NCBI GenBank assembly: GCA_037139095.1 | Contig: JBAXHD010000047.1 | Span: 1 to 19,480, forward strand | Direction of reading: 5' to 3' | DNA length: 19,480 nucleotides | Source: WLMZ01 sp037139095 | GTDB lineage: Bacteria > Actinomycetota > Acidimicrobiia > Acidimicrobiales > Ilumatobacteraceae | Shown here: one piece after another, positions 8,059 through 14,011 of the stretch | How positions within the stretch are numbered: position 1 is the stretch's first letter | Layout: every line of letters begins with the position of its first letter | Made by a program: the position numbers and the translations under genes | Notes under the pieces: model-generated | The model's database searches: none | Told to the model about the DNA's origin: nothing | The model's input: only the letters and a program-made list of their open reading frames with translations

Positions 8059-8066
8059 TAACGCGA

Positions 8067-8072
8067 ACCGTA
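8067..8072 (-). promoter_or_regulatory. -10-like element TACGGT for the sigma factor gene
   Basis: Reverse-strand TACGGT ends 8 bases before ATG 8058 with no Shine-Dalgarno in the gap, which supports both the chosen start and a leaderless mRNA. A -35 at the usual distance is not evident. Confidence 0.4.
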
Positions 8073-8128
8073 GTTGCCAAGGTCGCCGATTTGGGGGATT
8101 GTCGGTACGTTGCGGCAATACGGCGAGT

Positions 8129-8134
8129 TAGGAT
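8129..8134 (+). promoter_or_regulatory. -10-like element TAGGAT for tRNA-Val
   Basis: TAGGAT lies 15 bases before the mature 5' end of the tRNA. TTGCGG (8110-8115) upstream has only a 13-base spacer, so the -35 is uncertain. Confidence 0.35.
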
Positions 8135-8149
8135 TCGGTCTCCGTTCGC

Positions 8150-8222
8150 GGGCGCATAGCTCAGTTGGTAGAGCACTGCCCTTACAAGGCAATGGTCGGG
8201 GGTTCGAGTCCCTCTGCGCCCA
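8150..8222 (+). tRNA. tRNA-Val (anticodon UAC)
   Basis: A full cloverleaf of 73 bases. The acceptor stem is GGGCGCA / TGCGCCC, the D arm GCTC-AGTTGGTA-GAGC, the anticodon arm CTGCC-CTTACAA-GGCAA with anticodon TAC at 8183-8185, the variable loop TGGTC, the T arm GGGGG-TTCGAGT-CCCTC, and the discriminator A8222. The CCA end is not encoded. The outermost anticodon-stem pair reads C-A (8176/8192) instead of a Watson-Crick pair, and the T stem has one G-U pair. It decodes GUA (and probably GUG) valine codons. It lies between the divergent sigma factor and the cupredoxin gene. Confidence 0.96.
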
Positions 8223-8324
8223 CTCGTTGTTGTCGATTTCACAACACTCGGCGTCGTTCATCGTGATGACGACCGCACGAACGTGTCGGCGGCTACGAAT
8301 CGGACACTGCTGTGGAAGAGGCGG

Positions 8325-8339
8325 CCGACTATTAGTCGG
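8325..8339 (-). terminator. Hairpin after the cupredoxin gene
   Basis: CCGACT-ATT-AGTCGG is a perfect 6-bp stem starting 9 bases after the cupredoxin stop codon (reverse strand). There is no clear U-run after it, as is common for terminators in GC-rich actinobacteria. Confidence 0.45.
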
Positions 8340-8347
8340 GCGTACCG

Positions 8348-8776
8348 CTACGACAACGTAACGATGGTGTACATGCCCTTCTTGAAATGACCCGGCAGGT
8401 TGCAGAGGAAAAGATATGTGCCGGGTGACTTCAGCTCAACGGTGCGCGTCGAGCTTTCGCGCGGAGCCAGGTTGGGGCCGTCGGTGACGCTCGTCAACAC
8501 GTCCTCGTTCAGATCCCCGTCGGGAGTCATTTCCAGCGCAGCAACTGGTCGATCGATCTTGAAACCGATGAACTCGTGCTCTTGTTGTCCTTTGTTGTTC
8601 ACGACGAACGAGTTTGTGCCCAGGTGAACAGGCGTCGAGCTCAGCTGCACCTTGAAGTCAGACAACGCGGCGATCGAGGGCCCATCGGGGGGATCAGCGG
8701 CGCACCCTTGCACTCCAAACGAGAGGGCCAAACCAACAAGAACGACGATGAGTCCTGACGGCTTGCGTCGATCCAC
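8348..8776 (-). CDS. Cupredoxin-like copper-binding lipoprotein
   Basis: 142 residues from GTG 8776, which has a GGGGGG ribosome binding site 5 bases upstream; the frame extends to TTG 8836, but this start gives a proper signal peptide. Residues 1-24 are a lipoprotein signal (basic MDRRK, then a hydrophobic core), ending at the lipobox VQGC with C25 as the lipidated cysteine. The mature part is a plastocyanin/azurin-like beta barrel. The type 1 copper ligands are visible: H67 in QQEHEF and C125, H130 and M135 in CNLPGHFKKGM. It is expected on the outer face of the membrane as an electron carrier or copper-binding protein. It stands alone, with a hairpin after its stop and a superoxide dismutase remnant immediately upstream on the same strand. 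Confidence 0.85.
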   Translation of the reverse strand: MDRRKPSGLIVVLVGLALSFGVQGCAADPPDGPSIAALSDFKVQLSSTPVHLGTNSFVVNNKGQQEHEFIGFKIDRPVAALEMTPDGDLNEDVLTSVTDGPNLAPRESSTRTVELKSPGTYLFLCNLPGHFKKGMYTIVTLS

Positions 8777-8879
8777 GGTGACCCCCCATTTCGAAACCTT
8801 ATTGCCGGGAATCAGCTTCAGGTTTTTTGGAGACAATAGCTGAACTGTTGCGTCCTGTTTCTCATACGTCTGTGTCCAA

Positions 8880-9000
8880 CCGCAGCATCGACGTAGGCCT
8901 TGTTGTGCTTGTCATGGTGCAACTCCAGGATTCGTGCCGACAGGTGCGGCTCAAGTGCTGCTGAGTCATGACCAAGCTCGGGCAGTTCGTGTTGTTGCAT
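8880..9000 (-). pseudogene. Fe/Mn superoxide dismutase, 5' remnant only
   Basis: From ATG 9000 the frame reads a typical Fe/Mn-SOD N-terminus: HELPELGHDSAALEPHLS, then ILELHHDKHNKAYVDAA. This includes the LELHHDKH helix that carries the first metal-ligand His. Similarity ends after about 40 residues; the frame runs on with unrelated sequence to a stop at 8818. The remaining ~160 residues of a SOD, with the other three metal ligands (normally in the DxWEHAYY region and a central His), are absent from the window. AAGG lies upstream as a weak ribosome binding site. The piece falls in a stretch (8777-9173) with no intact gene; I see nothing else convincing there. It cannot encode an active enzyme. 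Confidence 0.75.
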
Positions 9001-9173
9001 GTAACAACCTTCGTCTCCGGGTCTCGTATGGCTGCGAGACCTACACAGTTGCCCGCACCGCTGCCGGCATGGTTGGCATCGGGCTCAGCGCAGCAGGGTG
9101 TTGCGGCACAGAGAACTCTTGAGCACCCGAGTTGCTTGCTTGAGTCGGGGCAGTCGGCCGAACCGTGTTTCGG

Positions 9174-9578
9174 TCATGACAAACCGCGCATGCTGTTGTT
9201 GCGCGCTTCGTGAGTGAGTTCGGCCAAGCCAAGGGTCTCGAGTAAGGGAGGAAGGTACATGCCGAACCTGCCCCGATAACCCTTGCGCAGTCCGTACCAG
9301 CCGCCCACCGGATTGTCCGCCGCTCGTCCAAACGCTTCGACGGTGCCGGGCGCAGCCTCCTTATTCTCATCGGCGGCACCAAGCAGAACCCAGTCTCCCT
9401 GAGCGATGAGCCATGCGTGGAGGTCATCTACTGCCCGCCACAAGTAGACGAGCTTGGTTGATCCCACTTGGCACACCAGTTGGTGTGGATCAGTCGCTTC
9501 ATCTCGGTACATCTCGTACGCCGAGTTGCCTGGGGGAGTGGTGAGCTTCCAGGGATTGTCTTTGGTTCCGATAGTCAC
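9174..9578 (-). CDS. Conserved hypothetical protein (DUF6855-like)
   Basis: 134 residues from GTG 9578, chosen because AAAGGAGAA, a strong ribosome binding site, lies about 7 bases upstream; longer in-frame starts lack this. The protein opens with IGTKDNPWKLTTPPG, followed by MYRDE, LVCQVGSTKLVYLWRAVDDLHAWL, GDWVLLGAADE and a highly patterned C-terminus, NPVGGWYGLRKGYRGRFGMYLPPLLE. It resembles, from memory, a short actinobacterial family I believe is catalogued as DUF6855; no activity is known to me. There is no signal peptide or membrane segment. It lies downstream of the DUF4242 gene on the same strand, with a GC-rich hairpin in the 216-base gap, and probably shares its TetR-controlled promoter. 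Confidence 0.75.
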   Translation of the reverse strand: MTIGTKDNPWKLTTPPGNSAYEMYRDEATDPHQLVCQVGSTKLVYLWRAVDDLHAWLIAQGDWVLLGAADENKEAAPGTVEAFGRAADNPVGGWYGLRKGYRGRFGMYLPPLLETLGLAELTHEARNNSMRGLS

Positions 9579-9672
9579 GATTGCTTCTCCTTTGATGTGG
9601 CTGATGATTCGCTGACGTAGTGGGCGCAAGCCTCTGCCAGTCGGCCGAGTCTCTTTGCACCAGTCACGCGAA

Positions 9673-9698
9673 CAGAGGGGCCCCGAAGGACCCCTCTG
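9673..9698 (-). terminator. GC-rich hairpin between the DUF4242 gene and the next gene
   Basis: CAGAGGGG and CCCCTCTG form a perfect 8-bp inverted repeat with a 10-base loop. It lies about 100 bases after the DUF4242 stop and about 95 bases before the next start. There is no U-run, so it could be a terminator, an attenuator or an mRNA-stabilising stem. Confidence 0.45.
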
Positions 9699-9794
9699 CG
9701 AGTGATTCGCCCGACTCGTGTAACGGCCGAGCTTGGTCGCCTGCTTGCGCCGGCGTTGCGGCCGTGGGCCATGATCGCCGCCGGACTGCCACGA

Positions 9795-10067
9795 TTACTC
9801 CCCTGTCGAGGGGTCGATGACTGTCGTGACACGTGTGATTTTGTCGGCGGGAAACCCTCCGCAACGAGCGTGCTCAAGGATGATGTCCGCGTCGGGTGCC
9901 ACGTAGACACAGTAGAGCTTGTCGTCGGTTACGTAACTCTGCAGCCAACGGATCTCGGGTCCGAGAGTGCTGATTACCTGGTTGGACTTCTCGCTGATTG
10001 ATTGGAGCTGCTCAGCTGTCAGGTCTCCAGCTCCTGGCAGATCGCGCTCGATCATAAACTTCGGCAT
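9795..10067 (-). CDS. DUF4242 domain protein (SCO4226-type)
   Basis: 90 residues, the whole of one DUF4242 domain: MPKFMIERDLPGAGDLT, then LGPEIRWLQSYVTDDKLYCVYVAPD, then EHARCGGFPADKITRV and a closing VIDPSTGE. A near-perfect AGGAGG ribosome binding site lies just before the ATG. The best-known relative, Streptomyces SCO4226, is a small ferredoxin-fold protein reported to bind nickel; whether this one binds metal is not shown. It is divergent from a TetR regulator across 64 bases that hold operator-like palindromes. One of these covers a TACTCT -10-like element facing this gene, so repression by the TetR protein is likely. Confidence 0.88.
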   Translation of the reverse strand: MPKFMIERDLPGAGDLTAEQLQSISEKSNQVISTLGPEIRWLQSYVTDDKLYCVYVAPDADIILEHARCGGFPADKITRVTTVIDPSTGE

Positions 10068-10084
10068 GATTCCTCCTGGTTGGT

Positions 10085-10102
10085 AGTATCGTACTCAGAG
10101 TA
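10085..10102. promoter_or_regulatory. Operator O1, alternating AGTA/TACT half-sites
   Basis: AGTA-tcg-TACT-cag-AGTA gives three half-sites exactly 7 bases apart; TACT-cag-AGTA (10092-10102) is a perfect palindrome. The reverse strand of 10097-10102 reads TACTCT, a likely -10 for the DUF4242 gene, so a bound repressor would block that promoter. Confidence 0.55.
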
Positions 10103-10113
10103 TTTCTCTTACA

Positions 10114-10128
10114 TACGTTAGGTACGTA
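10114..10128. promoter_or_regulatory. Palindrome TACGT-N5-ACGTA in the divergent promoter region
   Basis: Five-base arms around TAGGT, between O1 and O2. The half-sites differ from AGTA/TACT, so it may be a second type of site or just part of the promoter. Confidence 0.3.
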
Positions 10129-10131
10129 ATT

Positions 10132-10758
10132 ATGCATACTGCAAGTATGGATGTCAAGAGTCCACGCGACAAACGGGTGGTGCAAGGTGAGGTGACTCGC
10201 GCAGCCCTTATCGACGCTGCTCGCGAGCTATTCGGAAACCAAGGATATGCCGACACCTCAACCGACGAGATCGTCACGAGGGCCGGGGTCACCAAGGGGG
10301 CCCTTTATCACCATTTCCGTGGAAAGGATGACCTGTTCCGTGTGGTGTTCGAGCAGGTCCAGCGAGACGTTTCGGACCAGGCGGTCGCCGAGTTCCTTGG
10401 CCCCGATTCATGGAAAGCACTGGTCAACGGTTGCGATCTGTGGGTCCGTGCTCACTTGGATGCATCGGTCAGGCGCATCGTGATGCAGGACGCCAGAGCT
10501 GTGCTCGGCGCAGATGAAGTGCGCGCGATCGAGAATCGATACGGGGTTGTCGCCCTTCGCGGCGCGCTCCGAAAGGCAATGCACGCCGGAGTGCTCGAGC
10601 GACAACCGCTTCGCCCGCTTGCTCTCCTGCTGATGGGGGCGTTGACTGAGGGTTGCTTCTACATCGCAGATGAATCGGATCCGGCCGCGGCCCAGATTGC
10701 GATCTCCGATCTGACCACGCGGATGTTGTCAGCCTTTCGGACGGCGGCCCGCGAGTAG
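10132..10758 (+). CDS. TetR/AcrR family transcriptional regulator
   Basis: 208 residues. The N-terminal helix-turn-helix domain (about 20-68) is textbook TetR: RAALIDAARELFGNQGYADTSTDEIVTRAGVTKGALYHHFRGKDDLF. The ligand-binding half (about 70-205) is helical, with LLLMGALTEGCFYIADESD near the end, as in many TetR regulators. There are two possible starts, ATG 10132 (weak AGG upstream) and ATG 10147, which lies inside palindrome O2. It most likely represses its own gene and the divergent DUF4242 gene, because matching palindromes flank both promoters; the ligand is unknown. Confidence 0.92.
   Translation: MHTASMDVKSPRDKRVVQGEVTRAALIDAARELFGNQGYADTSTDEIVTRAGVTKGALYHHFRGKDDLFRVVFEQVQRDVSDQAVAEFLGPDSWKALVNGCDLWVRAHLDASVRRIVMQDARAVLGADEVRAIENRYGVVALRGALRKAMHAGVLERQPLRPLALLLMGALTEGCFYIADESDPAAAQIAISDLTTRMLSAFRTAARE
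10135..10149. promoter_or_regulatory. Operator O2, CATACT-GCA-AGTATG
   Basis: A perfect 15-bp palindrome with the same TACT-N3-AGTA core as O1, 45 bases away. It covers the first codons of the TetR gene (ATG 10132 and the alternative ATG 10147), a position suited to autorepression. Confidence 0.6.
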
Positions 10759-10772
10759 CCGACTCGCATCGG

Positions 10773-10967
10773 TCAGGCAGCGACAGCATTGAACTCGCTA
10801 CTCAAGGCTTGACGAAAGTCGTTGAGGTGGTCCGAGTGCGTGCTCGTGGGTCCGGCTTCCTCCAACAGATATTTTGAGGCAGAGGTGAGAACGTGGCCGG
10901 CCAAATCGGCCTGCGGATCCCCGAGGAGTGGTTTACTTCTCGAGGGCTGCGGCGAGACGTTCGAGTG
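10773..10967 (-). pseudogene. Orphan coding-like fragment without a start codon
   Basis: A 64-codon open frame bounded upstream by TGA (10968-10970) and ending at TGA 10773-10775. After the overlap with the end of the SRPBCC gene it reads like a real protein C-terminus: DPQADLAGHVLTSASKYLL, then EEAGPTSTHSDHLNDFRQ and a final SSEFNAVAA, with GC-ending codons. It has no ATG or GTG and no ribosome binding site, and only a lone TTG could start it. It fills the 174-base gap between the TetR and SRPBCC genes. It is either the tail of a deleted gene or chance; the family is not recognised. Confidence 0.35.
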
Positions 10968-11391
10968 TCAGGCTCATCGTGCTGCGGTTGCGCTCTGTTC
11001 GATCGTCGATGCCTGACATCTTCTTGCTGAACTCCAACACCGACTCGGGTCGGAGGTCGTCGCTCCACTCGGTGACTCGGCATCCCGTCTCGGTCGGCTC
11101 GAACCGATAGCCCCACGTGGAGAAGTGGAAATCGCGCATGGAGCACTCGAAGGTAAAGGCCACACCTGGTTCGGCTTCGATGACCTTGCCCTGTGTGGTC
11201 CACTCGAACTCGTCGTTGCGATTGTGCCCGTCGAAGATGGCGCCGACGACCGGACCCTCGAATCCTTCGTGCCACTCGCAGGCGTGGCACTCCTGTGACC
11301 ACTCGCCCATGCGAGTGACATCAGAAATTGCGGCGTAGACCTCTTGGGGGGAGGCGGCGATGTCTCGGGAGATCTCGATTCTGTTCGTCAC
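10933..11391 (-). CDS. SRPBCC (START/Bet v1-like) family protein
   Basis: 152 residues from GTG 11391; no strong ribosome binding site is seen. The N-terminal strand and helix pattern IEISRDIAASPQEVYAAISDVTRMGEWSQE (4-34) is the usual SRPBCC opening, followed by GPVVGAIFDGHN, the strand FEWTTQGKVIEAEPG, and a C-terminal helix (RNRSTMSLTLERLAAALE). Such proteins bind hydrophobic ligands; close relatives are polyketide cyclase-like or stress-linked proteins. The C35-x2-C38 pair is unusual but short of a metal motif. It lies upstream of the orphan fragment and is divergent from the cysD/N/C remnant gene, whose longest possible frame would overlap its 5' end. Confidence 0.82.
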   Translation of the reverse strand: MTNRIEISRDIAASPQEVYAAISDVTRMGEWSQECHACEWHEGFEGPVVGAIFDGHNRNDEFEWTTQGKVIEAEPGVAFTFECSMRDFHFSTWGYRFEPTETGCRVTEWSDDLRPESVLEFSKKMSGIDDRTERNRSTMSLTLERLAAALEK

Positions 11392-11466
11392 GCCGAGGAG
11401 TCCACCACATCACCAACTGACGAGCAACTCGTGCGAGCATTGTTGGACGAAGGATCGATGCAGAAG

Positions 11467-11472
11467 TACGGT
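11467..11472 (+). promoter_or_regulatory. -10-like element TACGGT upstream of the cysD/N/C gene
   Basis: It ends 10 bases before ATG 11483, with no Shine-Dalgarno between. It suggests that the scarred gene may still be transcribed from a very short leader. Confidence 0.3.
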
Positions 11473-11482
11473 CGTGCCCACG

Positions 11483-13069
11483 ATGGATCAAGCCTTCACG
11501 AATGAGAGCGCCGGACGGCCCGGAGAGGTTTTCGAACGCAGCGTCCGATTCCGAACCCTTGGGTGCAGCGACCACGAGGCATATCTCAGGCAGCCTGAGC
11601 GCAAGTCGATACTGCGGTTCATCACTTGCGGCAGCGCTGGCGACGGCAAGTCGACGCTGATCGGGCGATTGTTCGATGACTCCGCGTTGGATGTCGAGGA
11701 TCACCAAGCGGGCGCGCCCACCGCAAGTCTTGCCGTGATTCTCATCGATGCGCGCAAGGGTGTGCTCACGCAAACCCGACGCCACTCGTATTTGGTTTCG
11801 CTGCTGGGTATTCGCGAGATCGTTGTCGCAGTGAACAAGCTCGATCTTGTCGATTACTCGCAGAAGGTGTTTGACGACATCGAAGCCGACTATCGCGCCT
11901 TCGCTGACGAGATCGGACTGCACGACATCACCTGTATCCCGGTCTCGGCGTTGCTCGGCGACAACGTCATCGAGGCAAGCGACCGCATGCCTTGGTATTT
12001 CGGCCCCACGCTGGTGCACCATCTTGAGACGGTTGATGTCGACGATGTGCAGCACATGGGTTCGATCCCACTGCCGGTGCAGCGGGTGAACAGAATCGGC
12101 CGCGGCGACGTCATCGCAGCGGCCGGTGATCCACCTGGTGTAGCCGATCAGTTCGAGTGCCACATCGTGTGGATGAGCGACGAGCCGATGTTGCCGGGGC
12201 GGCCGTATCTGCTCAAGCTTGGCGCTCAGACCGCGACAGCCACCGTGGCCCAGCCGAAGTACAAGGTCAACGTGAACAGCCTCGAACACGTGGCGGCACG
12301 AACCCTTGAGCTCGATGAGATCGGGGTGTGCAACCTAAGCCTCGATCGGCCAGTGGCATTCGAGCCCTACGCGGTCAAACCCGCGATGGGCGAGTTCATC
12401 CTCATCGATCGCTACACCCGCAACCCGGTTGCAGTAGGCCTGTTGCACTTCGCGCTGCGGCGCGCCGAGAATGTGCGCTGGCAAGCAATCACGGTCGATA
12501 AGCAAGCGCGCTCGGCGATCAAGGGGCAACGTGGTTGCGTGGTGTGGCTCACCGGACTCTCTGGCGCTGGCAAGTCCACCATTGCCAACATCGTTGAGCA
12601 GAAGCTGCACGCGATGGGCCGCCACACGTATCTACTCGACGGCGACAACGTACGCCACGGTCTCAGCCGCGATCTTGGCTTCACCGACGCCGACCGGGTC
12701 GAGAACATTCGACGCGTGGCCGAGGTGGCCAAGTTGATGGTCGATGCCGGCATCATCGTGCTCGCATCGTTCATCTCGCCGTTTAAAGCTGAGCGCCGCC
12801 TGGCTCGCGAGCTTGTCGATCACGACGAGTTCATTGAGGTGTTCGTCGACTCAACCCTTGCTGTAGCCGAGCAGCGCGACACCAAGGGCCTGTACGCAAA
12901 AGCGAGGCGTGGCGAGTTGGTTCACTTCACGGGTATTGACTCTCCGTACGAAGTGCCCGAGGCACCCGAGTTACGCATCGATACAAGCGGGTCGCACACA
13001 GCCGACATCGGTGCCGAACTGATTGTTGAACACCTTCGGCGCGCCGGAGTGTTCCACGCGTCGAACTAG
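11483..13069 (+). CDS. cysNC: Degenerate CysD/CysN remnant fused to an intact CysC (adenylylsulfate kinase)
   Basis: 528 residues from ATG 11483; the frame is open to 11360, but that part is antisense to the SRPBCC gene. Residues 1-28 end in [16 protein letters not shown], a piece of CysD. CysN follows, with P-loop GSAGDGKST (50-58), then [16 protein letters not shown] (87-102), NKLD (119-122) and SAL (155-157). Between 75 and 78 about 67 residues are missing, including switch I and the DTPGH motif; between 204 and 205 about 62 residues of barrel domain II are missing. CysC (about 348-528) is complete: P-loop GLSGAGKS (358-365), DGDNVRHGL (387-395), [26 protein letters not shown] and [13 protein letters not shown] kinase activity (APS + ATP to PAPS) is therefore plausible, while sulfate adenylyltransferase activity is not. 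No separate cysD gene is in view. Confidence 0.8.
   Translation: [528 protein letters not shown]
11507..11566 (+). pseudogene. cysD: CysD C-terminal remnant in frame with cysN
   Basis: These 20 codons encode a stretch matching the conserved late part of CysD (E. coli has [22 protein letters not shown]). Immediately after LGC the sequence jumps to the CysN N-terminus ([23 protein letters not shown]). The rest of CysD on both sides, its stop and the cysD-cysN junction are missing, as expected from an in-frame deletion across an ancestral cysD-cysN operon. Confidence 0.65.
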
Positions 13070-13103
13070 TGAATGCTGTGCTCGGTGCATTACGAATAGG
13101 GCT

Positions 13104-13970
13104 ATGACGATGCCCGTGCAACTACGACGTGATCTCAACATCGGCAGTGCGTGGCTGCTGCCCGAGTGGAGCACTGGGCCTCGCGGCCACGAGAGTGTGG
13201 TTCTTGAAGCCGCGAAGGAGGCGGGGTACCGCGGCATCCAAGGTGCCGACCCGCAGCGTTGTCTCGATCTTGGCCTTGTGCCTATTGCATTCGGGATCCG
13301 GCCAACCGGTGGAGATCTCCTCGACCAAGCGCGCCTGTGGGCCGATGCTGGTTTCGTCTGCGCCACGCTGCTACTCGGCACCGGCATGGAAGACGACGAC
13401 CAAGCGGCGCGACTCGTCGAAGAGGTGATCGAGGTCAGCGTCGCTGCGCAGATCCCGCTCTACATCGAGACGCATCGCGCCACCGTCACGCAAGATATTT
13501 GGCGCACGGTGCAACTCGTGAAGCGCTTCCCAGACATTCGGTTCAACGGCGACTTCTCGCATTGGTACACCGGCCTTGAGATGACCTTTGGCGACTTTGA
13601 AGGCAAGCTCGACTTTCTTGCGCCGGTATTTCAGCGCATCCGTTATCTCCACGGGCGCATCGGCACATCGGGCAATATCCAAGTCGACATTGGTGAGGGC
13701 ACGGGCCCCGATCAGCCGCATGTCGATCACTTTCGAGCGTTCTGGACTCGTTCGTTCGCTGGTTGTATTGCCTCGGCGCAGCATGACACCGGGGGAGCCT
13801 CAGGCTTTGAGATTGGTTTCGCTCCTGAGCTCTTGCCTGCAGAAATTGGCTATGCGCGTCGTGTTCCCGGGCCTGACGGCACGATGCAAGAGGAGGGCGA
13901 TCGCTGGCAGCAGTCTCTTGTGCTGAGCCGCATCGCATCCGAGTGCTTTGCCGCTGCCCTCACGGCATAG
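13104..13970 (+). CDS. Sugar phosphate isomerase/epimerase-like TIM-barrel protein
   Basis: 288 residues from ATG 13104; ATG 13110 has better spacing from AGGG and is possible. The frame extends upstream into the cysNC end, but that part is not conserved-looking. The fold pattern is xylose-isomerase-like: AAKEAGYRGIQG (36-47), LYIETHRATVTQD (119-131), IRFNGDFSHWY (145-155) and IRYLHGRIGTSGNIQVDIG (179-197). The likely metal and catalytic positions are E122, D150 with H153, and H183. The family converts keto and aldo sugars or inositol derivatives; this substrate is unknown. It follows cysNC by 34 bases on the same strand, and a shared transcript is possible. Confidence 0.75.
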   Translation: MTMPVQLRRDLNIGSAWLLPEWSTGPRGHESVVLEAAKEAGYRGIQGADPQRCLDLGLVPIAFGIRPTGGDLLDQARLWADAGFVCATLLLGTGMEDDDQAARLVEEVIEVSVAAQIPLYIETHRATVTQDIWRTVQLVKRFPDIRFNGDFSHWYTGLEMTFGDFEGKLDFLAPVFQRIRYLHGRIGTSGNIQVDIGEGTGPDQPHVDHFRAFWTRSFAGCIASAQHDTGGASGFEIGFAPELLPAEIGYARRVPGPDGTMQEEGDRWQQSLVLSRIASECFAAALTA

Positions 13971-13981
13971 AGCCCGAGCCC

Positions 13982-14011
13982 TTGACTGCAACTTTTGGCC
14001 AACGATATATC
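13982..14011 (+). promoter_or_regulatory. Sigma-70-like promoter sequence in a convergent gap
   Basis: TTGACT (13982-13987) and TATATC (14006-14011) are separated by 18 bases, one of the best -35/-10 pairs in the window. It points into the end of the kinase gene, antisense, and no gene on its own strand follows. It may be fortuitous or may drive an antisense or small RNA. Confidence 0.3.

Noticed and set aside
8039..8361. Open frames crossing the tRNA on both strands (for example the WAQRDSNPRPLPCKGSALPTEL-like peptide)
   Set aside because: They are translations of tRNA-Val and its flanks, a well-known source of spurious proteins.
9001..9173. Small plus-strand frames (8934-9122 and 8968-9213)
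   Set aside because: They are antisense to the SOD remnant and the DUF6855-like gene end, with no ribosome binding site or recognisable motif.
10802..11302. 166-codon reverse-strand frame overlapping the SRPBCC gene
   Set aside because: It has Arg/Ser-rich shadow composition; the SRPBCC frame is the one with a recognisable fold pattern.
11321..12289. 322-codon reverse-strand open frame opposite cysN
   Set aside because: It is the antisense shadow of a high-GC gene whose sense frame shows clear CysN motifs.
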